Below are positions 36,648-44,953 of a DNA stretch of 64,000 nucleotides, one piece after another (the first letter of the stretch is position 1; every line of letters starts with the position of its first letter). The translations under genes were made by a program, and so were the position numbers. Below the pieces are notes generated by a model, which did no database searches, had not been told where the DNA came from, and saw nothing but the letters and a program-made list of their open reading frames with translations. The DNA comes from Nostoc commune NIES-4072 (GTDB lineage: Bacteria > Cyanobacteriota > Cyanobacteriia > Cyanobacteriales > Nostocaceae), in contig NZ_BDUD01000001.1 of NCBI RefSeq assembly GCF_003113895.1, positions 679,388-743,387 of the forward strand, given 5' to 3'.

Positions 36648-38078
36648 TTAGGCTGGGTTCCAGGTGCCGTGGAAGCTGTGGGGGATGACGCTGGGTAATC
36701 CTAGTTTGCAAACGGGTTCGGCATCCAAGCGATCGCTATCAAATACCCAAACTTCGCTATTATGAGAATTAGCATCGTAGACAACGGTTAGTACCCAACC
36801 TTGTGCAGGGTTTTGGGTGTCTTGGGCGGGGATGGGTTCTGAAGGATAACGGTTTTCTCCTAAGTCTGCTTCGGTGAGGGTTTCGGTTTTGTTATCGAAG
36901 CGGGCGATCGCATTTACTACTTCTTGGCTAATATCTGTTCCTGAACGGAATGTTGACATATATGTGTAGCGTGAAGCTTGTCCTACGTTTTGCTGTGGTA
37001 CATTCGGAAATTCGCAGTGTCCGTTGAATAGTTGCTGAATTGACGTAACTTTACCAGTTTGGGGATGCAGATGAACTCGCGTTAGTGTACTTTTTGCTGG
37101 GGTGTGAGTCTCACCTGTAGCTACTTCCTTGAGATATTGGTTAGTTTGAAAATCTTCATAACGGGCGATATCCACAATTACTGAGCCGTTAGCATCTAAA
37201 TAACCGTTAGCAAAATGCCATTGAAACCAAGGTTCGGTTTCTCCACGACTCACTACAGATAAGGTTTCTCGATCAATAACTAAAATCTGAGTTCCTAATC
37301 TAGGTTGCCACTCTAGGGAATCACTATAGTTGTTTATTCCTATTAGCAGGGGTAAGACATTCAACCGCACTGGCGGAATGAAAAATACAAGATACTGCCC
37401 TGCTAAAACAAAATCATGCACTAATGGTACACCATCTAGCTGATATGCGGCTTGTTGGATAATCCGGCCAGTCGAATCGCTTTTGTAAATATTAAGTGTC
37501 GCATTTTGTCTAGGGCTGATGCCAAAGTTAAAAATCTCCCCTGTTTGCTTGTCACGCTTATAATGTGCGGAATAGTTTAATCCTTTGCTTAATCCGCCTA
37601 AATCATCTTCGCCCCAAGTTTCTAAAGTTTGTAAATCCAGGGCGTGGGGTTTACCGCCTTCCCATAGTGCCAAAAGTTTATCTGGAAGTGCTAGCACTGA
37701 GGTGTTAGCAGCATTTTTTATGGGCTTTTGCCATTGATTCCAAATTGGCCCTGGTGCAGTCATGCCATAATTGCCGTAGAGTAATTTACCTGCTGCGGCT
37801 TCTTCTTGATAGCCAGAGGTTTGCACGTACCGATAAACCCCGGTTGCACCTGCATCGGTAAAATTTACAGCCAGAATTGCTCCATCTCCATCAAACCAGT
37901 GTCCCATGCAAATGCCACCGCGTTCTAGCCGTGCGGGGCCATTGCGGTAAAGTGTGCCACGCAAGCCATCTGGAATTTTGCCAGAGATAATTGGCAGTTG
38001 GGTAGGGGAGAATTCTTTTGCAGATGCAATCGCACCTGCCCAAGCTTTTTTAGTTGACTTTCTCTCAACAGTATGCAT
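36648..38078 (-). CDS. carotenoid oxygenase (RPE65/CCD family)
   Basis: 476 residues; a non-haem iron dioxygenase that cleaves carotenoids or apocarotenoids. The four iron-binding His are visible: H172 (SAHYKRD), H221 (PLVHDFVL), H288 (FQWHFANGY) and H470 (PHSFHGTW). The N-terminal family blocks are present too (IPDGLRGTLYRNGPARLERG, GHWFDGDGAILA). No signal peptide. Which double bond and substrate it uses cannot be told from the sequence. A single-gene unit with an IS982 element inserted about 165 bp upstream, which may affect its promoter. Confidence 0.92.
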   Translation of the reverse strand: MHTVERKSTKKAWAGAIASAKEFSPTQLPIISGKIPDGLRGTLYRNGPARLERGGICMGHWFDGDGAILAVNFTDAGATGVYRYVQTSGYQEEAAAGKLLYGNYGMTAPGPIWNQWQKPIKNAANTSVLALPDKLLALWEGGKPHALDLQTLETWGEDDLGGLSKGLNYSAHYKRDKQTGEIFNFGISPRQNATLNIYKSDSTGRIIQQAAYQLDGVPLVHDFVLAGQYLVFFIPPVRLNVLPLLIGINNYSDSLEWQPRLGTQILVIDRETLSVVSRGETEPWFQWHFANGYLDANGSVIVDIARYEDFQTNQYLKEVATGETHTPAKSTLTRVHLHPQTGKVTSIQQLFNGHCEFPNVPQQNVGQASRYTYMSTFRSGTDISQEVVNAIARFDNKTETLTEADLGENRYPSEPIPAQDTQNPAQGWVLTVVYDANSHNSEVWVFDSDRLDAEPVCKLGLPSVIPHSFHGTWNPA

Positions 38079-38243
38079 TTTAAAGGTTTGCTTGATAAAT
38101 TATCGATGTACATAGTTGCATTCTTACATTTTTATCTTTGTTGCAATTTTTTAACAATGCCTCTGGCTGTAGATGTATAGAGGCTTTGACATGATATTAA
38201 TTGTTATATAGGATTACTATTTGATTTTTGAACGAAATTAAGT

Positions 38244-39312
38244 AACCCAAGTTGCTAGTTACTCTTATGGGCGATCGCTTTGGGACAGTAAAGCAATAAA
38301 ATGCCCTCCAAGAAGAGAAAATTAGGAGGGCTAAATGCTAAACGAAATAATTTCCATATATGCTATCATAGACGACCTGTTAAAGGCGATTGGGCATAAT
38401 GAAGATTGTCGTCGAGAGATGAATGACGCAGAAATTATTACAACGGCAATAACATCGGCGATGTTCTTTAATGGTAATCATAGTAAGGCTTGTACCTATA
38501 TGAAAGAACATAAGTTGATATCTAATATGTTAGAAAAGTCACGATTTAACCGGAGATTACACAGTGTCTCAATGTTAATCAACGACTTGTTTCATCAAGT
38601 GGGAATGGCACTGAAGGAAATTAGTGATTCCACTGAATATCTTTTAGACTCGTTCCCAGTGCCCATCTGCGATAACATCCGTATCTTTAATGTAAAAATA
38701 ATACAGTCGGCGCAGTATAGAGGTTACATCGCATCGAAAAAACGATATTTTTACGGGGTTCGAGTTCAGTTATTAACAACCAAAAATGGTATTCCTGTCG
38801 AATTTGTGTTTATGCCTGGTAGTGCCAACGATGTACGTGCTTTAAATGCCTTACCCTTGAATCTACCACCTGGTAGTGAAATTTATGGTGATTCAGCTTA
38901 CACCGACTACACGATTGAGGATGACTTGGAACAAACAAGTCACATTTCTTTAAAAGTCATGAGGAAAAAGAACTCCAAGCGTCAAGACCAGCCTTGGAAT
39001 CAATATATTAAACAACATACTCGGCATTATATCGAAACTGTGTTTAGTAGTATCACTTGTGTTTTTCCAAAATCAATACATGCAGTCACTTATCAAGGGT
39101 TTTTACTTAAGCTACAAGCATTCATTTTTTCTTTTACTCTTCAACAAGCTTTTATTGAATAAGTAATTTATACAACTAATAGGCATTTAAGTAGCTGAAT
39201 GCTGGCAACAATGGCATCGGCACGTTGGCGCTAGGCACCAACTTTGTTGTACGCGATCGCATGAATTGAGTGATAACAAGTGCATATCAGTCGATAACCA
39301 GCAACTTGGGTT
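38244..39312 (+). mobile_element. complete IS982-family insertion sequence
   Basis: Terminal inverted repeats AACCCAAGTTGCTAGTTA (38244-38261) and, reverse-complemented, AACCCAAGTTGCTGGTTA (39295-39312) match at 17 of 18 bases. They are flanked directly by the 4-bp duplication AAGT (38240-38243 and 39313-39316). The length of 1069 bp fits the family. It encloses one intact transposase gene and lies between the carotenoid oxygenase and globin genes. Confidence 0.85.
38335..39162 (+). CDS. IS982-family transposase
   Basis: 275 residues, apparently intact. Typical N-terminus MLNEIISIYAIIDDLLKAIG, then acidic catalytic positions in YLLDSFPVP, IYGDSAYTDY and HYIETVFSSI. GGAGGG lies about 9 bases before the ATG, inside a small GCCCTCC/GGAGGGC hairpin that could mask the ribosome-binding site, a common way to limit transposase translation. 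Enclosed by matching terminal repeats, so the element may be mobile. Confidence 0.93.
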   Translation: MLNEIISIYAIIDDLLKAIGHNEDCRREMNDAEIITTAITSAMFFNGNHSKACTYMKEHKLISNMLEKSRFNRRLHSVSMLINDLFHQVGMALKEISDSTEYLLDSFPVPICDNIRIFNVKIIQSAQYRGYIASKKRYFYGVRVQLLTTKNGIPVEFVFMPGSANDVRALNALPLNLPPGSEIYGDSAYTDYTIEDDLEQTSHISLKVMRKKNSKRQDQPWNQYIKQHTRHYIETVFSSITCVFPKSIHAVTYQGFLLKLQAFIFSFTLQQAFIE

Positions 39313-39325
39313 AAGTATTGTAGAG

Positions 39326-39393
39326 TGTGTTAGAACGGAGTTCGTAACGCACTATTATCAAGGGTTTGATGCCGTACTCTCTGTGCTAACACA
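39326..39393. repeat. MITE-like inverted repeat
   Basis: TGTGTTAGAACGGAG at the left and, reverse-complemented, TGTGTTAGCACAGAG at the right (13 of 15 match), spanning 68 bases just outside the IS982 element. Non-coding. Confidence 0.55.
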
Positions 39394-39611
39394 TCCTACG
39401 TATATTTTCTCCAAATCAAACCGGATTCCTATAGCAATTTTAAAAATGATTGCGACAGATGGACAGAGAAAACCTAGATACACTGAGCGGTTTCCAATCC
39501 AAAATCTAAAATTCAAAATCCAAAATGGTATTAACTGAGCTAGCTCATGGTAACCAATAGGAATAACCACTAAATTGAAGTCAATCAACATTCCAAGTGG
39601 TTCAAAATACT

Positions 39612-40064
39612 ATGATTAGCCAACAAACAATAGATATCGTCAAATCTACAGCACCTGTCTTGAAAAAGAACGGTCAGCAAATTACAACTCGGATGTATGA
39701 AATTATGTTTCAAAACCATCCAGAAATTAGAGAGCAATTTGATATGTCTGCTCAAGCAAATGGTTCTCAGCCTGCGAGGTTGGCTACAGCAGTTTATGGC
39801 TATGCTGCCCAAATTGATAATTTGCCTGCTTTAAAATCGATGGTTGAAAAAATTGCTCATCGTCATGTGCAGACTCATGTTACACCAGAGCAATATCCTA
39901 TTGTTGGAGAAAGTTTACTGCAAGCGATGAAAGATGTTTTAGGGGAAGCAGCTACAGAAGAAGTAATGGCAGCTTGGACTGAAGCTTATCAGGCATTGTC
40001 TCAGGTGTTTATCAACAGAGAACATGAGATATACAGCGATTCTCAATTGTGTGAAGTATGCTAA
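39612..40064 (+). CDS. single-domain globin of the flavohaemoglobin type
   Basis: 150 residues from the ATG at 39612. Numbered from there, the haem-pocket residues fall exactly where they do in flavohaemoglobin Hmp: Tyr29 (B10), Gln53 (E7) and proximal His85 (F8), followed by HVTPEQYPIVGESLL. A GTG five codons upstream would spoil this register. There is no FAD/NAD reductase domain, and the protein ends LCEVC with two cysteines. Such globins bind oxygen or NO; without a reductase, NO dioxygenation would need a separate electron donor. No ferredoxin-reductase gene is adjacent. Confidence 0.9.
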   Translation: MISQQTIDIVKSTAPVLKKNGQQITTRMYEIMFQNHPEIREQFDMSAQANGSQPARLATAVYGYAAQIDNLPALKSMVEKIAHRHVQTHVTPEQYPIVGESLLQAMKDVLGEAATEEVMAAWTEAYQALSQVFINREHEIYSDSQLCEVC

Positions 40065-40202
40065 AAAATTTAACCTCTAGCCCTTTCTCGACAGTTATCA
40101 AGATAATCAGCTTTGTTTATATTGTTAACTGTTGAGCGGCTTTTGTCTAAAACGTCTTGCGGTTTAGTATTTACATCACGGTAGTATCTAAATACAATCT
40201 CC

Positions 40203-40370
40203 TGCAACTCAATTGCATTGACCTGCAACTCAATTGCATCGACCTGCAACTCAATTGCATTGACGTGCAACTCAATTGCATTGGCTTGCAACTCAATTGC
40301 ATTGGCTTGCAACTCAATTGCATCGACATGCAACTCAATTGCATTGAGCTGCAACTCAATTGCATCGACC
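40203..40370. repeat. 21-bp tandem array, eight units
   Basis: Eight exact-length 21-bp units (TGCAACTCAATTGCATTGACC consensus) with changes only near the unit ends. Because 21 is divisible by three, several frames on both strands are open and would encode heptapeptide repeats such as LQLNCID or NAIELQV. None has a convincing start or ribosome-binding site. Each unit holds the near-palindrome GCAACTCAATTGC. Confidence 0.9.
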
Positions 40371-40513
40371 TCCTTCCCAAAGGATTTGGAAAATCGGAAC
40401 TGCTAAACCGCTAACGGGTTGTGCTGCTAAAGATTCGATTACTGTCATAAGATTATCAGTTAATATACTTAAAAATTAAAGCAAAGTTGTATTATCCAAC
40501 TCTAAGCTCTATT

Positions 40514-41284
40514 ATGACAACTACACCAAGCTTCAATTCCTGGGTTATCTGTCCCCAACCAAATCCTAAAGCCAACTTGCGTTTATTCTGCTTCCCCTAC
40601 GCTGGTGGGAACTCGGCGATTTTTCGCACATGGCCTAATAATCTTCCTAGTAATGTCGAAGTCTGTGCTGTGGAATATCCGGGACGGGGAAGACAGATTA
40701 AGTTAGCACCCTTAACGCGATTAGAATCTCTTGTTGAAGCGATCGCTCCAGTTTTGTTACCATACTTAGACAAACCATTCGCCTTCTTCGGTCACAGTAT
40801 GGGCGGATTAGTTAGCTTCGAGTTGACCCGTTTACTTCGCTCTCACTATAGTCTTACTCCCTTTCACCTCTTCATATCTGCTCGTCGCGCCCCGCAAATC
40901 CCGCCCACAAAACCACCCCTCCACATCCTATCAGACCCTGATTTGCTCAATGAGCTACGTAGTCTTAATGGTACACCCAAAGCAGTACTAGAAAGCCAGG
41001 AACTGATGCAGATGTTCCTCCCCATTTTGCGGGCAGATTTTGCCGTTTTAGAAACTTATATTTACACTCAAAAACAGCCTCTGGAGTGTCCGATTACTGT
41101 TATTGGTGGTTTGCAAGACCAAGAAGTTAATCATGAGGCATTGCAAGCATGGCGAGAGCAGACGATCGCAGCTTTCTCATTACATGAGTTCAACAGTGAC
41201 CACTTTTTTATCCATTCACAACAAGAATTATTATTAAAACTTATATCTCAAGAATTGCAGATGCGTCAGCGCAGCTTGTACTAG
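40514..41284 (+). CDS. type II thioesterase (alpha/beta hydrolase)
   Basis: 256 residues from the ATG at 40514 (MTTTPSFNSWVICPQ); a TTG at 40487 is less likely. Catalytic triad Ser95 in GHSMGG, Asp202 in GGLQDQEV and His230 in NSDHFF. FCFPYAGG and EYPGRGRQ are typical of stand-alone thioesterases that clear mis-primed carrier proteins in non-ribosomal peptide and polyketide synthesis. No NRPS or PKS gene is present in this window, so it either serves a distant cluster or has another acyl substrate. Confidence 0.9.
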   Translation: MTTTPSFNSWVICPQPNPKANLRLFCFPYAGGNSAIFRTWPNNLPSNVEVCAVEYPGRGRQIKLAPLTRLESLVEAIAPVLLPYLDKPFAFFGHSMGGLVSFELTRLLRSHYSLTPFHLFISARRAPQIPPTKPPLHILSDPDLLNELRSLNGTPKAVLESQELMQMFLPILRADFAVLETYIYTQKQPLECPITVIGGLQDQEVNHEALQAWREQTIAAFSLHEFNSDHFFIHSQQELLLKLISQELQMRQRSLY

Positions 41285-41370
41285 TACAGCGCGGTTTGAA
41301 ACAAGCAAAAGCCTTGATATACAAAATTCTTGACTTTTGACTTCCGCCTTGCGCTACTAGTCATCATACA

Positions 41371-41410
41371 AAAAAGAGTTAGGAGTCAGAATATAGAATT
41401 TTCCTGACTC
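41371..41410 (-). terminator. probable terminator of exbB-exbD
   Basis: On the minus strand a 7-bp stem GAGTCAG/CTGACTC (41383-41410) is followed, after CTAACTC, by TTTTTT. It lies about 30 bp past the exbD stop. Confidence 0.5.
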
Positions 41411-41439
41411 ACTGAACTTCTGATGTACAATATTGAGAC

Positions 41440-41844
41440 TTATTGTTTTTGGGTAGCGATCGCTAACTTTGCCCCTTCAACTTGACGTACCCGATCCATC
41501 ACCGCTACTACCCGACCATAATCAACTTTTTCATCAGCATTAATAATTACTAACACTTCTGGGTTAGAACCAACTAGAGTACGTATTTGCTTTGTCAAAT
41601 CATCAATCGCAACTGGTTTACGGTTTAGGCTTACCTGTTCTTTTTCATCTACCGTAATTGTAATTTTAGTGGGAACTTGCTGTTGTTTCGCTGTGGTAGC
41701 CTTGGGTAAATTTACTGGTAAACCTTCTGAACGCGTTAAAAACAGAGTTGACATGATAAAAAATGTCAAAATTGCAAATATCACGTCAATCATCGGCACG
41801 ATGTTGATCTGTAATGGAAGTTCTGGTTCATCTGGTAGACGCAT
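41440..41844 (-). CDS. exbD: ExbD/TolR-family proton-channel protein
   Basis: 134 residues from the ATG at 41842-41844, chosen because GAGGAG lies 9 bases upstream; an ATG seven codons earlier would put that site inside the gene. One transmembrane helix carries the channel aspartate D20 (NIVPMIDVIFAILTFFIM), then a periplasmic domain (TITVDEKEQVSLN, VLVIINADEKVDYGRVVAVM). With ExbB it harvests the proton gradient to power TonB. The start overlaps the end of exbB by 17 bp, so the two are probably translationally coupled. Confidence 0.92.
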   Translation of the reverse strand: MRLPDEPELPLQINIVPMIDVIFAILTFFIMSTLFLTRSEGLPVNLPKATTAKQQQVPTKITITVDEKEQVSLNRKPVAIDDLTKQIRTLVGSNPEVLVIINADEKVDYGRVVAVMDRVRQVEGAKLAIATQKQ

Positions 41845-42481
41845 AGGTTTTTTCTCCTCGTTCATAACGACGGCGGTAAAGTAATTCTAGCTGTCCCCCA
41901 TACTCTTGAATTAATGCAATTTGCCGTTGGTACAGTCCTCGAAAGGTATTGGCAAACAAGAGTGTAAAGATAGCAACGATCAATCCTGATGCGGTTGATA
42001 CCAAAGCTTCACTAATCCCAGATGTAACACCAGTTGTTTTAGTACCTCCCACATCACCAAGGTTTAGGGAGGCAAAAGAAGCTATTAATCCTAACACAGT
42101 GCCGAGAAGACCCAACAGTGGGGCTAGCCCGATAATTGTCTCGAAAATGTTTTGGAAGCGTTTGAGTACAGGTATCTCAGCTTGAGCTTCGCTTTCTAAT
42201 GCCAAACGAAATTCTTCTGGATTTGGTTCTTCCAATTCTAAAGCAGCAAGAAAAATACGTGCCAGTGGTAAATCTGCGTTTTTCTGAAGTTTATCCATTG
42301 CACCGACAACATTATCGAGTCGGTAGAGATTCAAAACATCCCGCACCACACGGCTTTGACGCTGATTTATCCGTACCCAAAATCTGATCCGCTCGATGAT
42401 CAGTGCCCCACCCAATATCGAAAACGCCAACAGGGGCCACATGACCACACCGCCTGCTGCAAACAAATTTTGAATTCCCAT
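41828..42481 (-). CDS. exbB: ExbB/TolQ/MotA-family proton-channel protein
   Basis: 217 residues, with GAGG 6 bases before the ATG. Transmembrane segments near 8-27 (GGVVMWPLLAFSILGGALII), about 110-140 (IIGLAPLLGLLGTVLGLI) and about 160-185 (EALVSTASGLIVAIFTLLFA) match the MotA_ExbB domain, including the G-L-L-G-T-V-x-G signature. It forms the pentameric channel around ExbD. Divergent from the tonB gene 335 bp away, so together they form one energy-transduction unit. Confidence 0.93.
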   Translation of the reverse strand: MGIQNLFAAGGVVMWPLLAFSILGGALIIERIRFWVRINQRQSRVVRDVLNLYRLDNVVGAMDKLQKNADLPLARIFLAALELEEPNPEEFRLALESEAQAEIPVLKRFQNIFETIIGLAPLLGLLGTVLGLIASFASLNLGDVGGTKTTGVTSGISEALVSTASGLIVAIFTLLFANTFRGLYQRQIALIQEYGGQLELLYRRRYERGEKTYASTR

Positions 42482-42815
42482 GTAGTGCCTCTATAACCTC
42501 ATCCACAATACAAAATCAGACTACCAGAATCTAGATAAAAGCTGAAAGTTTTTCTCAATAAAATATAATGATAATTTTTTCAAATTTAATACTCATGATT
42601 TTTATTTACTTATCCGTTTGTTTTACATAAAATAATTTAATTTGATTGAAACAAAAATTAATTTTGTCCAAAAGCCCTGATATTGGCGGTTTGAAAAGAT
42701 GTTTTGCTAGTGCAGGATTCTATAACGTAATCGCAAGTAATTTTAATTTTTTACTTGATATTTGTAACATTGCATTCTAAAATAGCTAAATTAGTGAGAA
42801 TAGGTAGCAATAGCT
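42482..42815. other. divergent promoter region of exbB and tonB
   Basis: 334 very AT-rich bases with a Fur-like hexamer pair (42564-42575). No gene. Confidence 0.6.
42564..42575. promoter_or_regulatory. partial Fur-box-like site
   Basis: TATAATGATAAT matches 11 of 12 bases to the first two GATAAT hexamers of the Fur consensus. The third hexamer (TTTTTT) is poor, giving about 13/19 overall. Its position between exbB and tonB fits iron control, but AT-rich background makes chance likely. Confidence 0.3.
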
Positions 42816-44234
42816 ATGAGCTTTTCTGGCATTACTGTCGAGCAACGTTCCAAAGAAGTTGAGGCTCTCAAGTCTTTTCTGACTTACAGTCTGATAGGTT
42901 CACTGGCGCTGCATATCGGCGTACTGTCCTCAGGCATAGGTAATTATTTGACGAGAGTGCCTAAAGAAGATGATGATGCGATAGAGTTAGCGATCGTTGA
43001 TTCTCCGGCTGCGGAACCAGAAAAACCGCTTGAAAAAATTCCAGAAGAACCCAAGAAATTACCAGAAGTTGTTCAAAAACAGTCTATAGAAACTCCGCCA
43101 GTACAAAAAACAGTACAAGAATTTATTGAAAGACCGAAAATTCAACCAGTTGAACAACCAAAACAAACTACTCAAATTCAGCCAGTTGAGCAACCAAAAC
43201 AAACTACTCAAAATCCACAGCCAACAAATACGCAAATTGCTCCCAAGCCATTCGTCCCTGTGACAACTGTTGCTCCTCAAGGTGGCGGTGGCGGCTCTGG
43301 TGTTGGTTTAGGCTCAGGTAGTGGTATTGCTGTAGGTACAAGTAGTGGTACTGGCACTGGCGGAGGAACTGGTACTGGCACTGGTGGAGGTACTGGCACT
43401 GGCACTGGCGGAGGAACTGGCACTGGAATTGGTCGTGGTACAGGCAGTAGTATAGGCAATGAACCAACAAACCGTCCGCCAGTAGCAACAGCGCCAACAG
43501 CACCAACACCTCCAAAAATTACTCCAAAAATTAATAGTTCAGGTAATGCTAACGGTCGTGCAGCCTGCCGCGAATGTAGTGCCAAGTATCCAGAGGCAGC
43601 AAGACGGCGAGGAGTTGAAGGCAGAGTAGAAGTAGCCGTCGATACTGATGCACAAGGTAATGTTACCAATGTACGGGTTGCTCGTTCCAGTGGAAACCGT
43701 GACTTGGATGAAGAAACCATGAGACAAGCGCGTAACTGGAAATTAAAACCCGCAGAAGGTGGTAGACAAGGGGTATCTATAGCTACTGAATTTGCCATAA
43801 AAGGTTCACGCCGATCGCGTCAAGTTCAAGAACGGCAAGCACGAAGACAAGCAGAAGAAAAAACTCGGCAGACAACGGCTGCAAACTCCACACAGGAAAC
43901 TCCAGGACGTAGGCGCAGAGAGTTGCCACCTTCATCTAATGGATCTACAGTCAGAAAACCAGCAATATCTGGATTTAGTCGGCGACTGGAACCTCAAAGA
44001 GAGGAAAGTCTTCCTACAAACTCATCATCTGGAGCTACGACAACTCGTACTCAAGGAAGCAGTATCCAACGTGAGCAAAGGGCTACCGATTCATCACAAA
44101 AGCCACAATCAACCACAAATCGGCGGCGGCGGCGAGATAACACTAGCCAGAACAAGTTGCGGGATTCTTTGCGCCGTTTACGCCAACAACCTCAATCGCT
44201 TCAATCACAACCTGCTGCTCCCAGTCAAGAGTAG
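42816..44234 (+). CDS. tonB: TonB-family protein with extra C-terminal basic tail
   Basis: 472 residues. One N-terminal membrane helix (about 24-44, LTYSLIGSLALHIGVLSSGI), a Pro/Glu/Lys/Gln-rich periplasm-spanning region (about 60-145, with IQPVEQPKQTTQ repeated), a Gly/Thr/Ser repeat (about 155-215) and a TonB C-terminal domain (about 240-330: AKYPEAARRRGVEGRVEVAV, VRVARSSGNRDLDEETMR, NWKLKPAE). Unlike standard TonB, about 145 more residues follow, rich in Arg, Gln, Ser and Thr (RQVQERQARRQAEEKTRQ). CRECSAKYPE adds two cysteines. TonB-like proteins in Anabaena have roles beyond iron uptake, including at cell septa; the tail could bind peptidoglycan (inference). Confidence 0.85.
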   Translation: MSFSGITVEQRSKEVEALKSFLTYSLIGSLALHIGVLSSGIGNYLTRVPKEDDDAIELAIVDSPAAEPEKPLEKIPEEPKKLPEVVQKQSIETPPVQKTVQEFIERPKIQPVEQPKQTTQIQPVEQPKQTTQNPQPTNTQIAPKPFVPVTTVAPQGGGGGSGVGLGSGSGIAVGTSSGTGTGGGTGTGTGGGTGTGTGGGTGTGIGRGTGSSIGNEPTNRPPVATAPTAPTPPKITPKINSSGNANGRAACRECSAKYPEAARRRGVEGRVEVAVDTDAQGNVTNVRVARSSGNRDLDEETMRQARNWKLKPAEGGRQGVSIATEFAIKGSRRSRQVQERQARRQAEEKTRQTTAANSTQETPGRRRRELPPSSNGSTVRKPAISGFSRRLEPQREESLPTNSSSGATTTRTQGSSIQREQRATDSSQKPQSTTNRRRRRDNTSQNKLRDSLRRLRQQPQSLQSQPAAPSQE

Positions 44235-44356
44235 CTACGGTGTATGCTAACTTACTTTTATCTATCACCTTGCAAAGCCAGCTCGATCTTCTTCCAAAGA
44301 AAGAGGTAGAAAGAGGTTAGTCGAACTCAACTTAATCTAAATCCGTAGATGGACGC

Positions 44357-44401
44357 AGATGGACGCAGATAATTTTGATAATTAATTATCTGTGTTCATC
44401 T
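44357..44401. repeat. palindromic repeat (AGATGGACGCAGATAATT)
   Basis: 18-bp arms at 44357-44374 and 44384-44401 pair at 16 of 18 positions around a 9-nt loop, just before the cupin gene. A partial direct repeat (GATGGACGCA twice) precedes it. Likely a dispersed palindrome. Confidence 0.65.
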
Positions 44402-44439
44402 ATATTTTTTTAATTAGTTATGAATGAAGAAGGTGAGTG

Positions 44440-44820
44440 ATGCAGCCTAAAGTTATTTTTGGGAATGCTGCTAGCGAAGGTGCAAATCGCTGGGGTTGGT
44501 TTATGGGTTACTTCATCACCCCAGATGATGATCCTCGCTCAACCACAGCACTAGAAATAAAGTGGGGTGTCCATAAAGCAGGAGACAGTAGAACTGAGTG
44601 GGGAGTAAATGATACAGCCGCGACTCTTTCGATTTTGATTAATGGCCAATTTTGCCTTCAGTTTGAGGATCGCGAGATGATTCTATCTCGTGAGGGTGAT
44701 TATGTGCTGTGGTCTGCGGGTGTGCCACATTGTTGGGTTGCTCAGTCTGACTGTACTATTCTGACGGTGAGATGGCCTTCAACACCAGGTGATAGTGTAG
44801 CAGTGCGATCGCCACAATAA
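44440..44820 (+). CDS. small cupin-like protein
   Basis: 126 residues from the ATG at 44440, with AAGGTGAG just upstream. The pattern of short beta strands (AATLSILINGQFCLQFED, EGDYVLWSAGVPHCWVAQ, CTILTVRWPS) is that of a single cupin barrel. The usual metal motif is incomplete: the C-terminal G-x-P-H is present, while the first His-x-His pair is missing (KAGDSRTEWG instead). Function unknown; ligand binding or isomerase-type chemistry are possible. Not obviously linked to its neighbours. Confidence 0.65.
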   Translation: MQPKVIFGNAASEGANRWGWFMGYFITPDDDPRSTTALEIKWGVHKAGDSRTEWGVNDTAATLSILINGQFCLQFEDREMILSREGDYVLWSAGVPHCWVAQSDCTILTVRWPSTPGDSVAVRSPQ

Positions 44821-44953
44821 TAAAAATAATAATTTTCAACCCACATTCCGCACTTCTTCGGAATAAAGGAGTAACTATCTATTTTTATAGAAACAACTGA
44901 AAGCTTTCTTGGCTACAACCTAAATAACGTTTTGTGCTATACGAATTTTCATG

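Noticed and set aside
40203..40370. Possible CRISPR array
   Set aside because: The units are contiguous, with no unique spacers and no cas genes nearby. The same holds for 62321-62520.
40157..40414. Open frames on both strands across the 21-bp array (heptapeptide-repeat proteins)
   Set aside because: They are open only because the unit is 21 bp. No ribosome-binding site or non-repeat domain of protein-like quality, and several frames are equally open, so none is listed as a gene.
43059..43798. Minus-strand frames in the tonB gene (Pro/Val- or Leu/Gln-rich)
   Set aside because: Shadows of the Gly/Thr and Pro/Gln repeats of TonB.
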